In this document: positions 1-7,299 of the stretch, in pieces
How the letters are laid out: each line of letters starts with the position of its first letter
Numbering within the stretch: position 1 is the stretch's first letter
Origin: Bacillota bacterium
GTDB taxonomy: Bacteria > Bacillota_G > Limnochordia > DTU010
Direction: 5' to 3'
Assembly (NCBI GenBank): GCA_012799255.1
Contig: JAAZLQ010000046.1
Span: 1 to 21,760 of the forward strand
Length of the DNA: 21,760 nt
Position numbers and translations under genes: made by a program
Notes under the pieces: model-generated
Databases searched by the model: none
Seen by the model: only the letters and a program-made list of their open reading frames with translations
Told to the model about the DNA's origin: nothing

Positions 1-226
1 CTGCCACAATACTACCCATACTAGTACCCACGATCAGATCAACGGGAATACCGTTTTCCTCCAGAGCTTTGATTAGACCAATGTGGCTAAACCCCCTGGC
101 AGACCCACCTCCAAGCACTAGCGCTATTGAAGGTTGAGCTGCTAGGACTTGGGTGTCGGCAGACTGACCAAGCATTAAGAGTGCTACTAACAACAAGCAA
201 CTCCACACTTTGTTTTTGTTTATCAT
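1..226 (-). CDS. Patatin-like phospholipase, exported, N-terminal part only
   Basis: The first 75 codons of a minus-strand gene that runs off the left edge. Translation from ATG at 226 gives a basic start (MINKNK), a hydrophobic segment at about residues 7-19 that looks like a Sec signal peptide, and then the start of a patatin domain. That domain shows the glycine-rich oxyanion-hole motif GGGSARGF and the nucleophile elbow GTSMG, which carries the catalytic serine of the Ser-Asp dyad. The family hydrolyses acyl esters of phospholipids or related lipids. The catalytic aspartate and the rest of the protein are outside the window, so substrate and full architecture cannot be judged. The signal peptide points to action outside the cytoplasmic membrane. 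The gene is divergent from tlp. Family assignment is firm because both motifs are intact and correctly spaced; the start is supported only by a weak GGAT-like ribosome binding site. Confidence 0.85.
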   Translation of the reverse strand, partial: MINKNKVWSCLLLVALLMLGQSADTQVLAAQPSIALVLGGGSARGFSHIGLIKALEENGIPVDLIVGTSMGSIVA

Positions 227-430
227 TTAGGATCCCATCCTTGTATTAAATCTTCCATCTGAGTTTACGGTTACAATAGGTTGCGTAACCAACTGTGTTT
301 TTATAGCCGTCTCAAAAATCAGTTTATGATTCTGTAATACTTAAGTCAAGTATGCCCTTTGGATAAAATTCGGACTTTAAGGTTATGCTAGATCCCGATA
401 CTTCACTATTGAATTGGGAGAGGAGAAATT
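227..430. other. Divergent intergenic region between the patatin gene and tlp
   Basis: About 200 bases that must hold the promoters of both flanking genes. It contains a short inverted repeat, GGTTAC (269-274) and GTAACC (285-290), separated by 10 bases. I cannot find a convincing sigma-A promoter, nor the CATNNTA-type -10 expected for a forespore sigma-F/G promoter in front of tlp. The tlp ribosome binding site (GGGAGAGGAG) occupies the right end. Nothing else is recognisable. Confidence 0.4.
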
Positions 431-664
431 ATGCCGAAGGGACCTAAACCGGACAACCGTCGAGACAACGTTGATAAGCTTAGAGAACAAGTGGTGAACA
501 CCATTGAAAACCTAGAAGAAGCTCATGAGACCTTACGGATGGATCTGCCTGAAGATCAAAAGGAGGCAATTCGGGCCAAAAACCGACGCCGTGAACAGGC
601 CATTGCAGGTAAAAGGGAAGAAATCCGGGATGAGTATGAGTTTCAGCAAAAACAACATGACTAG
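431..664 (+). CDS. tlp: Small acid-soluble spore protein Tlp
   Basis: A 77-residue, very hydrophilic, highly charged protein with no signal peptide or membrane segment. It matches the Tlp spore protein family: an N-terminal KPDNRRDNVDKL block, a central VNTIENLEEA block, then an EDQKEAIRAKNRRR block and a glutamate/lysine-rich C-terminus. Length and motif order fit the usual 70-80 residues. Tlp is a minor SASP made in the developing forespore and found in the dormant spore core; its precise function is not well defined, despite the historical name 'thioredoxin-like'. The ATG at 431 follows a strong GGAGAGGAG ribosome binding site. The gene is monocistronic, ending just before a strong terminator. 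Its presence is the best evidence in the window that the host forms endospores. Expression under a forespore sigma factor is expected from the family, but I could not identify the promoter. Confidence 0.9.
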   Translation: MPKGPKPDNRRDNVDKLREQVVNTIENLEEAHETLRMDLPEDQKEAIRAKNRRREQAIAGKREEIRDEYEFQQKQHD

Positions 665-690
665 AACCCCTATTGGGATTTCAAAAATAG

Positions 691-722
691 AAAGGGTATG
701 GCCGTTCGACCATACCCTTTTT
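691..722. terminator. Bidirectional intrinsic terminator, tlp / chemoreceptor
   Basis: An 11-bp perfect stem, AAAGGGTATGG paired with CCATACCCTTT, around the loop CCGTTCGA-type spacer, followed by further T residues on the plus strand and preceded by A residues. It therefore has a U-tail in both directions. It sits 27 bases after the tlp stop codon and 15 bases beyond the chemoreceptor stop, so it serves two converging genes. Confidence 0.85.
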
Positions 723-736
723 CTAATCTCTTTGTC

Positions 737-2311
737 TTAGAGTCTAAACCGACTCATCTGTTCTTTTACTGTTTCAGCAGCTTCCACCACATGCTGTGCT
801 CCGGAAGCAATTTGCTGCGTCGCTGCAGCTTGTTGTTCTGTGGTGGCACCCATCTGTTGGGCTCCGGCAGCGAGTTCTTGACTAGCTGATGCAATAGTGC
901 TGATTTCTCCAACAAGATTGGAGATGATGGCTGAAATGTCACCAAACACTTGACCAGTCTTGGTCACTGCATCCATACCCTCTTTTACTTTATCTGTACC
1001 AGTTTTGGCGTGTTTCACAGAATCCATAGTTGATTGGCGAATTTCAGCAACTAACTCTGTGATTTCGCCCGCGGCCCGTGCTGACTGTTCAGCCAGTTTG
1101 CGTACTTCATCGGCCACAACGGCAAATCCGCGCCCTTGTTCGCCGGCTCTGGCTGCTTCGATGGCCGCGTTGAGGGCTAACAGGTTGGTTTGATCCGCGA
1201 TGCCTGTAATCAATGTTACTATGGAACCAATCTCTTCTGAATGTTCACCAAGGTCACTAATGCTGTTGGCCAACGAATTTACAACCGAATCAATTTCTGC
1301 CATTGATGCTATCGTGCGCTTAATCTCAACTTCACCTTGAACAGATAGCTCATTTGTCTTTTGGGCAGACTGGGACATGTCATCCGTTGAAGAACTGAGT
1401 TGATCGGCTGCCCCTGCAAACTGATTAGCACTATGGGCTAAGTCTTCCACGGCTGCAGTAGTATCCTTGGTAGCCATGGACATTTGCTCTGCGGAGGAAC
1501 TCACCGCTTCAACTGCTTCTGTAACCGCTGACGCCATATTTCGTAAACTTGCTCGCATTTCATCTAAAGCCTTAGCAAGGGTGCCTATTTCGTCACGTCC
1601 AGTGAAGCCAATGGCATCTACACCTAAATTACCCTGGGCAATCTCTTGCGCAAAGGCAACTAACCGTCTAATTGGTTTCGCGATGCTTCTTGTTACTATT
1701 GCAATAGCTATAAAGGCCACTATGTAAGCGAGAACCATGACATTAAGAACAATCTGTCTGGCACTTGCTGCATCCTCTTGGGCGGTGGTATTGAACTCAA
1801 TAGCTGATTCTTTTGCGAGATCGACAACCACTTGAATGGCCTCTTCAATCAAGAGCACTTGCGGGTCGCTACTTTCCTTAGCTAAAGTAACAGAATCATA
1901 CATTCTCCCTAATCTTTGGAGGCGAATTATTTCATCTCTAATGGGCTTCCAATCAGAAATAACCTGCATAGCGTTGTCAAGAACATGGGCGTTTTCAGGC
2001 ATGCGATCGTACAAAATCTCAAATTGCTCCAGGATTTCTGCATCGTACTGATCGATAACAACAGCGTGTTCATTGATGGCATCTCGCCCGGTGATGCGGA
2101 TAATATCCTTCATTTCGCGGTCAATGGCGATAATGTTGCGCTGAATGCTCAATGCTGAAGTGTGTATAGTGTAGGGCTGATTAAACAGACCGTCCGTTGA
2201 TTCTGCAAGCTGCTCCATGTACATGAAGCTAACCCAGGCCACAACTGTGCTGAGTATTAAAACTAGAGCAAAACCAATAATCAATTTGCGCGATAGTTTT
2301 AGATGTTTCAT
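737..2311 (-). CDS. Methyl-accepting chemotaxis protein (4HB-type sensor, HAMP, signalling domain)
   Basis: A 524-residue transmembrane chemoreceptor. In order: TM1 at about residues 9-31, an extracytoplasmic helical region at about 32-186 resembling the 4HB_MCP sensor family (NQPYTIH and REMKDI motifs near its start), TM2 at about 187-207, HAMP at about 208-262, and the cytoplasmic coiled-coil signalling domain to the end. The hairpin tip, at about 370-405, is the classic MCP signature ([20 protein letters not shown]) that contacts CheA and CheW. Alanine/glutamine/glutamate-rich helices flanking it are the likely methylation regions. There is no C-terminal CheR-tethering pentapeptide; the protein ends in RFRL. 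The ligand cannot be inferred. The ATG at 2311 follows an AAAGAGGT ribosome binding site. The gene stands alone, with no che genes beside it, as is common for dispersed receptors in motile Firmicutes. Confidence 0.95.
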   Translation of the reverse strand: MKHLKLSRKLIIGFALVLILSTVVAWVSFMYMEQLAESTDGLFNQPYTIHTSALSIQRNIIAIDREMKDIIRITGRDAINEHAVVIDQYDAEILEQFEILYDRMPENAHVLDNAMQVISDWKPIRDEIIRLQRLGRMYDSVTLAKESSDPQVLLIEEAIQVVVDLAKESAIEFNTTAQEDAASARQIVLNVMVLAYIVAFIAIAIVTRSIAKPIRRLVAFAQEIAQGNLGVDAIGFTGRDEIGTLAKALDEMRASLRNMASAVTEAVEAVSSSAEQMSMATKDTTAAVEDLAHSANQFAGAADQLSSSTDDMSQSAQKTNELSVQGEVEIKRTIASMAEIDSVVNSLANSISDLGEHSEEIGSIVTLITGIADQTNLLALNAAIEAARAGEQGRGFAVVADEVRKLAEQSARAAGEITELVAEIRQSTMDSVKHAKTGTDKVKEGMDAVTKTGQVFGDISAIISNLVGEISTIASASQELAAGAQQMGATTEQQAAATQQIASGAQHVVEAAETVKEQMSRFRL

Positions 2312-2400
2312 TGTGAGGTACCTCTTTCGCTATTGTTACTAAATTATTTGAGATTTGAAGGGCAAATCCCTGCATGAAAAGGAAGAAATTTTGCAGGACT

Positions 2401-2430
2401 TTGACAATACAGGGAAAATAACCCAATAGT
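2401..2430 (+). promoter_or_regulatory. Probable sigma-A promoter of the S66 peptidase gene
   Basis: A perfect -35 TTGACA at 2401-2406 is followed, after 18 bases, by AATAGT at 2425-2430, a 4/6 match to the -10 consensus. The start codon lies 24 bases downstream, behind an AGGAG ribosome binding site. An inverted repeat, CCTGCA (2369-2374) and TGCAGG (2392-2397), lies immediately upstream of the -35 and could be a regulator site, but this is only an inference. Confidence 0.5.
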
Positions 2431-2453
2431 AAAACCGGCTAGGAGTTGTCACT

Positions 2454-3491
2454 ATGCATAACACGTTACGAAAACCGCTGCGTTTGCAGAGGGGGGACCG
2501 CATTGCCACAGTCAGCCTTTCTTGGGGTGGCGCGGGTGATCCAGACCTTCTCTGGCGGTATCAGCAGGGCAGAAGTCGTTTGGAGGAGTTTGGCCTTGAG
2601 GTGGTGGAAATGCCCCATACCCTGAAAGGAACGCAGTTTGTTTATGATAACCCCCATAAACGTGCTGAGGATTTGCTGCAAGCCTTTGCTGATCCATCCA
2701 TCAAGGGAATCTTCTCTTGTATTGGCGGAGAAGAAAGTATTAGGATGCTTCCTTACATTGACTTTTCTGTGATTCGAGACAACCCTAAGGTATTTGTTGG
2801 CTATTCGGACACGACCATTACCCACCTGATCTGCCTCAAGGCGGGGTTATCTTCTTTTTATGGACCGTCCGTTTTGGCGGAGTTTGCTGAGAACGTCGCC
2901 ATGTTTGACTATACAACACATTGGATCAAAAAGATACTTTTTAGTTCTGAGAAAATCGGCTTAATCCCGCCTTCTGAGGGTTGGACCAGCGAGTTTGTCC
3001 CGTGGCAGGAAGAAAATAAAAATAAAATAAGAAAACTAATGCCCAACTCTGGTTATGAGCTATTGCAAGGAGAAGGCGTAGTTCAAGGGCACCTTTTAGG
3101 TGGTTGCCTTGAAGTATTAGAAATGGCCAAGGGTACGGAGATTTGGCCTGAGCTAGCTTGGTGGGAAGGCGCAATTTTGTTCTTAGAATCCTCGGAAGAT
3201 GAACCAGAACCAAAGTACGTAGAGTATTGGTTACGGAATTATGGTTCGCAGGGAATTCTACAGAAACTAAATGGCGTGATTTGGGGCAAGCCCTACAACA
3301 ATAAGTATTATGAGGAGTACAAACGGGCGATTCTTAGGGTCTTGGCAGAACTTGGTCTGCAGGATTTACCTGTGCTTTACAATCTAAACTTTGGACATAC
3401 CGCTCCCATGACGATCTTGCCTTATGGAGCCCTAGCCGAAATCGATTGTGATAGCACCAGCTTTAGCATTTTAGAGAGTGGTGTGATCTAG
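2454..3491 (+). CDS. S66-family peptidase (LD-carboxypeptidase / MccF-like)
   Basis: A 345-residue soluble protein of the S66 serine peptidase family. It shows the family landmarks in order: a GDRIATVSLS start to the N-terminal domain, IFSCIGGEESIRMLPYID, the nucleophile elbow VGYSDTT with Ser118, the catalytic glutamate in LFLESSEDE (Glu245), and the histidine in NFGHTAPM (His315). This Ser-Glu-His triad is complete. Family members either cleave the L,D-bond of the muropeptide tetrapeptide in cell-wall recycling or, like MccF, cut the acyl-phosphoramidate or amide bond of microcin C-type nucleotide antibiotics. The acidic SSEDEPEP stretch after the glutamate and the overall length look more like the MccF branch, but sequence alone does not settle it. 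There is no signal peptide, so it acts in the cytoplasm. It is a single-gene unit with its own promoter and terminator. Confidence 0.88.
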   Translation: MHNTLRKPLRLQRGDRIATVSLSWGGAGDPDLLWRYQQGRSRLEEFGLEVVEMPHTLKGTQFVYDNPHKRAEDLLQAFADPSIKGIFSCIGGEESIRMLPYIDFSVIRDNPKVFVGYSDTTITHLICLKAGLSSFYGPSVLAEFAENVAMFDYTTHWIKKILFSSEKIGLIPPSEGWTSEFVPWQEENKNKIRKLMPNSGYELLQGEGVVQGHLLGGCLEVLEMAKGTEIWPELAWWEGAILFLESSEDEPEPKYVEYWLRNYGSQGILQKLNGVIWGKPYNNKYYEEYKRAILRVLAELGLQDLPVLYNLNFGHTAPMTILPYGALAEIDCDSTSFSILESGVI

Positions 3492-3507
3492 AAACGCATG
3501 GACAATG

Positions 3508-3539
3508 AAAGAGGAACGTCGTGGAGGACGTTCCTCTTT
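3508..3539. terminator. Bidirectional intrinsic terminator
   Basis: A 13-bp perfect stem, AAAGAGGAACGTC paired with GACGTTCCTCTTT, around a 6-base loop (GTGGAG). It lies between the converging S66 peptidase gene (stop at 3491) and C-S lyase gene (stop at 3550). The A/T ends give short U-tails on both transcripts. Confidence 0.82.
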
Positions 3540-3549
3540 GTATTTTCTG

Positions 3550-4722
3550 CTAGATTTTAGACACGGCCTGGGCAATCCGTTCTATAGCTTCGGTAATTAA
3601 ACATCTGGGACAGCCAATGTTCATGCGCTGGAACCCTTGTCCCACAGAACCAAATGTTGCCCCATCATTAAAGGCGAGCCCTGCTTCTCTCACAAAGAAC
3701 TGATTCAACTCCTCGTAGGGAATTCCCAGGTCCCGGCAATCCATCCAGAGCACGAAAGTTCCCTCCGGTTGAATGACTTTGATTTGGGGGGCTATTTTGC
3801 TCAGCTCCGAGATGGCGTATTGGGCGTTTTCTTCCAAATAGCTAAGGAGTGAATCTAACCACTCTTTTCCTTCTCGGTAAGCGGCTTCAGTGGCCACCAC
3901 TCCAAAAACATTCAGGTGTCCCATGGACATGCGTTGGAACTGAGCATTAAACCGTTCTCTCAACTCTTCGTTGGGGACAACCACATTCGAAAGATAAAGC
4001 CCTGCTATGTTAAACGTTTTGCTTGGTGCCATAAAAGTAAGTGTCCGGTTAGCGACTTCAGGAGAAATGCTGGCCAGGGGTGTATGTTTGTAACTATGAA
4101 AAACAAGATCGGACCAGATCTCATCACTGAGCACAGTAACTCCGTATTCTACCTGGAGCCGACCAAGTGCTTCCAGTTCAGCCTTGCTCCAGACCCTACC
4201 CACCGGATTATGTGGACTACAAAAGAGCATGGTCTTAACCCCGGTGCGAAAGATTTCTTCCAACTCCGCAAGGTTCATCACATATTTGCCTTGTTCTTGA
4301 ATGAGCGGGTTTTCTACCACTACTCGTCCGTTTTGCTCCAATATAGAATAAAAGGGAGGGTAGACTGGGGGCTGAATAACCACTTTTTCACCCGGTTCGG
4401 TTAATGCTAAAATGGCTACAACTAAACCGGGAACCACTCCTGGACTATGCGTTAGCCAGGAACAATCAACCTGCCAATCATGACGGTTTTTTAGCCAACC
4501 GAGCACTTCGTTAGTAAAGCTGGCTGGTCTTTTTTCATAACCAAAGATGCCATGCGCGGCCCTAGCGGTGATGGCGTTCACAACTGTCTCGGGGGGGCGG
4601 AAATCCATATCCGCCACCCACATAGGCAGTAGGTTTTCGCTTCCGAAGGTTTCCAATACTCCGTCCCATTTAAATGAACAGGTATTCCGCCGATCAATTA
4701 CTTGATCAAATGGACACCCCAT
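3550..4722 (-). CDS. MalY/PatB-family PLP-dependent C-S lyase or aminotransferase
   Basis: A 390-residue fold-type I PLP enzyme. The N-terminal MWVADMDF motif (residues 34-41) and the GIFGYE stretch (58-63) are typical of the MalY/PatB branch. NPVG (172-175) and the aspartate in LSDEIWSDL (Asp200) contact the cofactor. The Schiff-base lysine is Lys235 in APSKTFNIAG. Arginines near RMNIGCPR (367-374) fit the substrate carboxylate site. Enzymes of this group mostly act as cystathionine or cysteine-S-conjugate beta-lyases, giving pyruvate, ammonia and a thiol; some are annotated simply as aminotransferases. The start is two bases beyond the stop of the malic enzyme, and its ribosome binding site (GGGAGG) lies in the last malic enzyme codons, so the two are almost certainly translated from one message. 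That pairing hints at joint handling of pyruvate, but this is inference. Confidence 0.9.
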   Translation of the reverse strand: MGCPFDQVIDRRNTCSFKWDGVLETFGSENLLPMWVADMDFRPPETVVNAITARAAHGIFGYEKRPASFTNEVLGWLKNRHDWQVDCSWLTHSPGVVPGLVVAILALTEPGEKVVIQPPVYPPFYSILEQNGRVVVENPLIQEQGKYVMNLAELEEIFRTGVKTMLFCSPHNPVGRVWSKAELEALGRLQVEYGVTVLSDEIWSDLVFHSYKHTPLASISPEVANRTLTFMAPSKTFNIAGLYLSNVVVPNEELRERFNAQFQRMSMGHLNVFGVVATEAAYREGKEWLDSLLSYLEENAQYAISELSKIAPQIKVIQPEGTFVLWMDCRDLGIPYEELNQFFVREAGLAFNDGATFGSVGQGFQRMNIGCPRCLITEAIERIAQAVSKI

Positions 4723-4724
4723 AT

Positions 4725-5891
4725 TTATACCTCCCTGGCTACACCCGTTTTCTTAGCAGTTTCTGCTACCGCCTTGGCTACCGCTGGGGCAACTCTTGGG
4801 TCAAATGGAGATGGGATAATGTATTCTGGAGTCGGTTCTTCGATTAGACTAGCAATGGCATAAGCTGCTGCCACTTTCATTTCATCGTTAATGTCTTTTG
4901 CCCGTACATCTAGAGCACCGCGGAAAATTCCGGGGAATCCGAGAACGTTATTAATCTGGTTGGGGTAATCTGAACGTCCTGTCGCTACAATGGCGGCACC
5001 AGCCTCTAGAGCCAAGTCAACAGCAATTTCTGGCTCAGGGTTAGCTAGAGCCATTATAATAGGTTGAGTATTCATGCTCTTCACCATGTCGGCTGTAACG
5101 ATGTTGGCGGCGGAAACACCGATAAATACATCTGCTCCAACCATGGCTTCTTGTAGGTTCTGTTTGAGGCTGTTAGGATTAGTGACCTTAGCAATTTCCT
5201 CTTGAATTGGGTTGTTATTAGGATCACCGGGAATTAAACGACCTTCGCGGCCACAGGCAATAATATTACTATACCCATCTTGCACTAAAAGACGTACAAT
5301 TGCGCCTCCGGCGGCTCCAATTCCATTTACTACAATTGCAGAATCCTTACCCTTGCCAACAACCTTAAGGGCATTGATTAGTCCAGCCAGAGTAACAACG
5401 GCCGTTCCATGTTGGTCATCATGAAAAATAAACATATTAGTTTCGGCCTTTAACCGCTCTTCAATTTCAAAGCAGCGCGGTGAGGAAATATCTTCCAAGT
5501 TAACACCAGCTATGGTGGGTTCGAGGGACTTGACGATCTGTACGATTTCATCTACATCTTGGGTATTTAAGCATAGTGGGATAGCATCAACATTTCCGAA
5601 CTCTTTAAATAGGACAGCTTTGCCTTCCATTACTGGCAGTGCCGCACTTGGTCCAATGTTCCCCAAACCTAAAACTGCGGAACCATCGGATACAACTGCG
5701 ATCGTGTTACCTTTCCAGGTATAATCCCAAACCTTCTCTGGATCCTTAGCAATCTGTCTGCATGGTTCAGCTACACCTGGCGAGTAGGCTAGACTAAGTT
5801 CTTCAGCGGTTTTTACCTCAGCTTTACTTGTAATCTCAACCTTTCCACGCCATTTCTTGTGTTCTGCCAACGCTCTTTCGTATATGTTCAT
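4725..5891 (-). CDS. NAD(P)-dependent malic enzyme, short bacterial form
   Basis: A 388-residue malic enzyme, which oxidatively decarboxylates L-malate to pyruvate and CO2. Visible landmarks: the catalytic tyrosine in AYSPGVAEPC (Tyr36), the GNTIAVVSDGSAVLGLGNIG block, the catalytic lysine in KAVLFKEFGNVDA (Lys91), metal ligands in NLEDIS (133-134) and FHDDQHGTA (Asp158, Asp159), a Rossmann loop GIGAAGG at 190-196, and NPEPE at 284-288. It lacks the phosphotransacetylase domain of the large MaeB type, so it is the compact form found in many Firmicutes. An upstream ATG at 5951 is in frame, but the ATG at 5891 is preferred: it is preceded by a perfect AAAGGAGG site at good spacing, and the protein then begins MNIYERAL as in homologues. 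It is followed after 2 bases by the C-S lyase gene. Confidence 0.93.
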   Translation of the reverse strand: MNIYERALAEHKKWRGKVEITSKAEVKTAEELSLAYSPGVAEPCRQIAKDPEKVWDYTWKGNTIAVVSDGSAVLGLGNIGPSAALPVMEGKAVLFKEFGNVDAIPLCLNTQDVDEIVQIVKSLEPTIAGVNLEDISSPRCFEIEERLKAETNMFIFHDDQHGTAVVTLAGLINALKVVGKGKDSAIVVNGIGAAGGAIVRLLVQDGYSNIIACGREGRLIPGDPNNNPIQEEIAKVTNPNSLKQNLQEAMVGADVFIGVSAANIVTADMVKSMNTQPIIMALANPEPEIAVDLALEAGAAIVATGRSDYPNQINNVLGFPGIFRGALDVRAKDINDEMKVAAAYAIASLIEEPTPEYIIPSPFDPRVAPAVAKAVAETAKKTGVAREV

Positions 5892-6005
5892 GCACACTCC
5901 TCCTTTTGTTTTACATCTTTGCATGAATGTTACAATTACTATCTTCAACAATGAGGTTGTGTTTCCTACAACTTTTTAGGAATTTTTCTGCTAAATTTCT
6001 GCGAT

Positions 6006-7262
6006 TTACGCCTTTTGCTCGTGGGCGTTGGAGGTTTCCCCTCCTTGGTACGTGAACTCTTGAAGACCTTGCAAGTAGTCCTGTGCCCATTGGAGCTCGT
6101 CCACGGAGGGTAAATGGTTACCATAGAGTATACCGTCGCGTAAGCCCTTGATTTGCGTTAGTATTTCCACAGTCTGGGGCTCAAGCGAAAGGTTCTCTGG
6201 CACTTGCCCTTGAAGAATATCTGTCACCACCTTTTCTGAAGAAATCCATTGGCGCATAAATGATCCAAGATGGGTATCAGAAAAATAGCAGACCACCTCA
6301 TGAGTTGATGCAAAGGGGTCTGAACTTCCCACCGTAAGTCGCGCTTCGTTATACGCGTTGTAGAAATCGGAATCTATTTTCAGGATGTGATCGACTATCT
6401 GCTGAGCAAGGGGTTGATCTGTGGAACTTAAATCACATGCCTGTAAAACCGGTCTTAAGGCAGGGGCGGAGTCAAGGCCGATGTCCTGCAGAAACTGAAA
6501 CAAGACGTCGGTGCGCCCAATACCATTATTAAGATCGGCTCCATGGGAGGCTCTGCGTACTTGGTCAATTAGGTAAGATGAGAGCTCATAATGATTAGAA
6601 AACGGTTGTTGATCAGTATTAATTCGTTTTTTGGCTGCCGCCTGCAATCTCTCCAGGGCAATTTCCCCTTCGTGCATAAGTCCATTTAGCTCATCTAAAA
6701 TCGCGTACTCATCATACGACAAAAAACCACCTGTGGATTTGTACACCAGATCATGTTCCACTTCGGCCCAGGCGTGCATCAGCACTGAACCCACCTGTAC
6801 TTCGATGACATATTGGGTTAAATGCTGTTGCTCAGGGGAGAGAGTCTCCGGTTTTAGATAAAGTCGGTAGTGGCGACCTACATAACCCAAGAACCGCTTT
6901 TGGTAGGCTCCAGGATGGCTCAGCGCTTCAGGAAAGTCTTTCACATTATCCACATTAAAGTGGGAATGAATAAAGCGGTCTACTTCTTCCCGGTCTCCCG
7001 GAAAGAAGAGGGCAATACGTACACCTGCCAGATCTATAATATCTTCATAGATTTCATCAATAGTCTGATAGTTCTTTTCCTGCGCCCTGTTCTCGACTTT
7101 AGAGGCGAGACTATCCAGCCTTTTTGCTCTGGAGGTTACCAGGACTCTGAGTCCCTGTCTTTTTAGTGCACTTTCACACTGGAAGGCACAGGTTTGGGCC
7201 AAGTGTTCAAAGTGACTAATCTTACCCCTATAGTCTTCTAGGAACTCTTTGATTAAAGCCAT
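6006..7262 (-). CDS. RelA/SpoT-domain alarmone synthetase-like protein with extra C-terminal region
   Basis: A 418-residue soluble protein. Residues about 35-180 form a RelA/SpoT nucleotidyltransferase domain, which transfers pyrophosphate from ATP to GTP or GDP (or other nucleotides) to make (p)ppGpp-like alarmones. The key elements look intact: R45-x-K47 with S51 and K55 (ATP contacts), DLAGVR with Asp77 (metal), Tyr127-x3-His131 (base stacking), and E154VQ followed by AEVEHDLVYK (167-175). There is no HD hydrolase domain, TGS or ACT domain, so by design it can synthesise but not degrade. The remaining 230 or so residues, starting with a helical ELNGLMHEGEIALERL segment, are not assignable to a domain by eye. 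I recall similar long single-synthetase-domain proteins being widespread, including in fungi, with little functional work. The ATG follows a TAGGAGAG site. The gene lies 37 bases after a serine hydrolase gene. Confidence 0.85.
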   Translation of the reverse strand: MALIKEFLEDYRGKISHFEHLAQTCAFQCESALKRQGLRVLVTSRAKRLDSLASKVENRAQEKNYQTIDEIYEDIIDLAGVRIALFFPGDREEVDRFIHSHFNVDNVKDFPEALSHPGAYQKRFLGYVGRHYRLYLKPETLSPEQQHLTQYVIEVQVGSVLMHAWAEVEHDLVYKSTGGFLSYDEYAILDELNGLMHEGEIALERLQAAAKKRINTDQQPFSNHYELSSYLIDQVRRASHGADLNNGIGRTDVLFQFLQDIGLDSAPALRPVLQACDLSSTDQPLAQQIVDHILKIDSDFYNAYNEARLTVGSSDPFASTHEVVCYFSDTHLGSFMRQWISSEKVVTDILQGQVPENLSLEPQTVEILTQIKGLRDGILYGNHLPSVDELQWAQDYLQGLQEFTYQGGETSNAHEQKA

Positions 7263-7299
7263 GGCACTCTCCTATCTGTTTAGAATTTGACATTGCCAC

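Noticed and set aside
2312..2400. A sigma-D promoter for the chemoreceptor gene
   Set aside because: The region upstream of the start on the minus strand has AT-rich sequence but no acceptable match to the GCCGATAT -10 at the right distance from a TAAA.
2454..3491. A microcin C-like biosynthetic locus around the S66 peptidase
   Set aside because: No MccB-like adenylyltransferase, precursor peptide or exporter is present nearby; the flanking genes are a chemoreceptor and metabolic enzymes.
3916..4404. A 162-codon open frame on the plus strand inside the C-S lyase gene
   Set aside because: It is antisense to a well-conserved PLP enzyme, has no ribosome binding site that stands out, and its translation resembles no protein family. 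It is a shadow frame.
5892..5951. A 20-codon N-terminal extension of the malic enzyme
   Set aside because: The ATG at 5891 has a perfect AAAGGAGG site and gives the N-terminus typical of the family; the extension crosses that site and has no ribosome binding site of its own that I can see.
5972..5990. TTCCTA/TAGGAA hairpin downstream of the RelA/SpoT-type gene as a terminator
   Set aside because: The stem is only six pairs, AT-rich and not followed by a T-run on the minus strand, so it is not a convincing terminator.
6006..7262. The RelA/SpoT-type protein as the toxin of a toxin-antitoxin pair
   Set aside because: There is no small antitoxin-like gene beside it; the neighbours are a large serine hydrolase and a metabolic enzyme. 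A fused antitoxin-like C-terminal region cannot be excluded, so it is kept only as a question in the finding.
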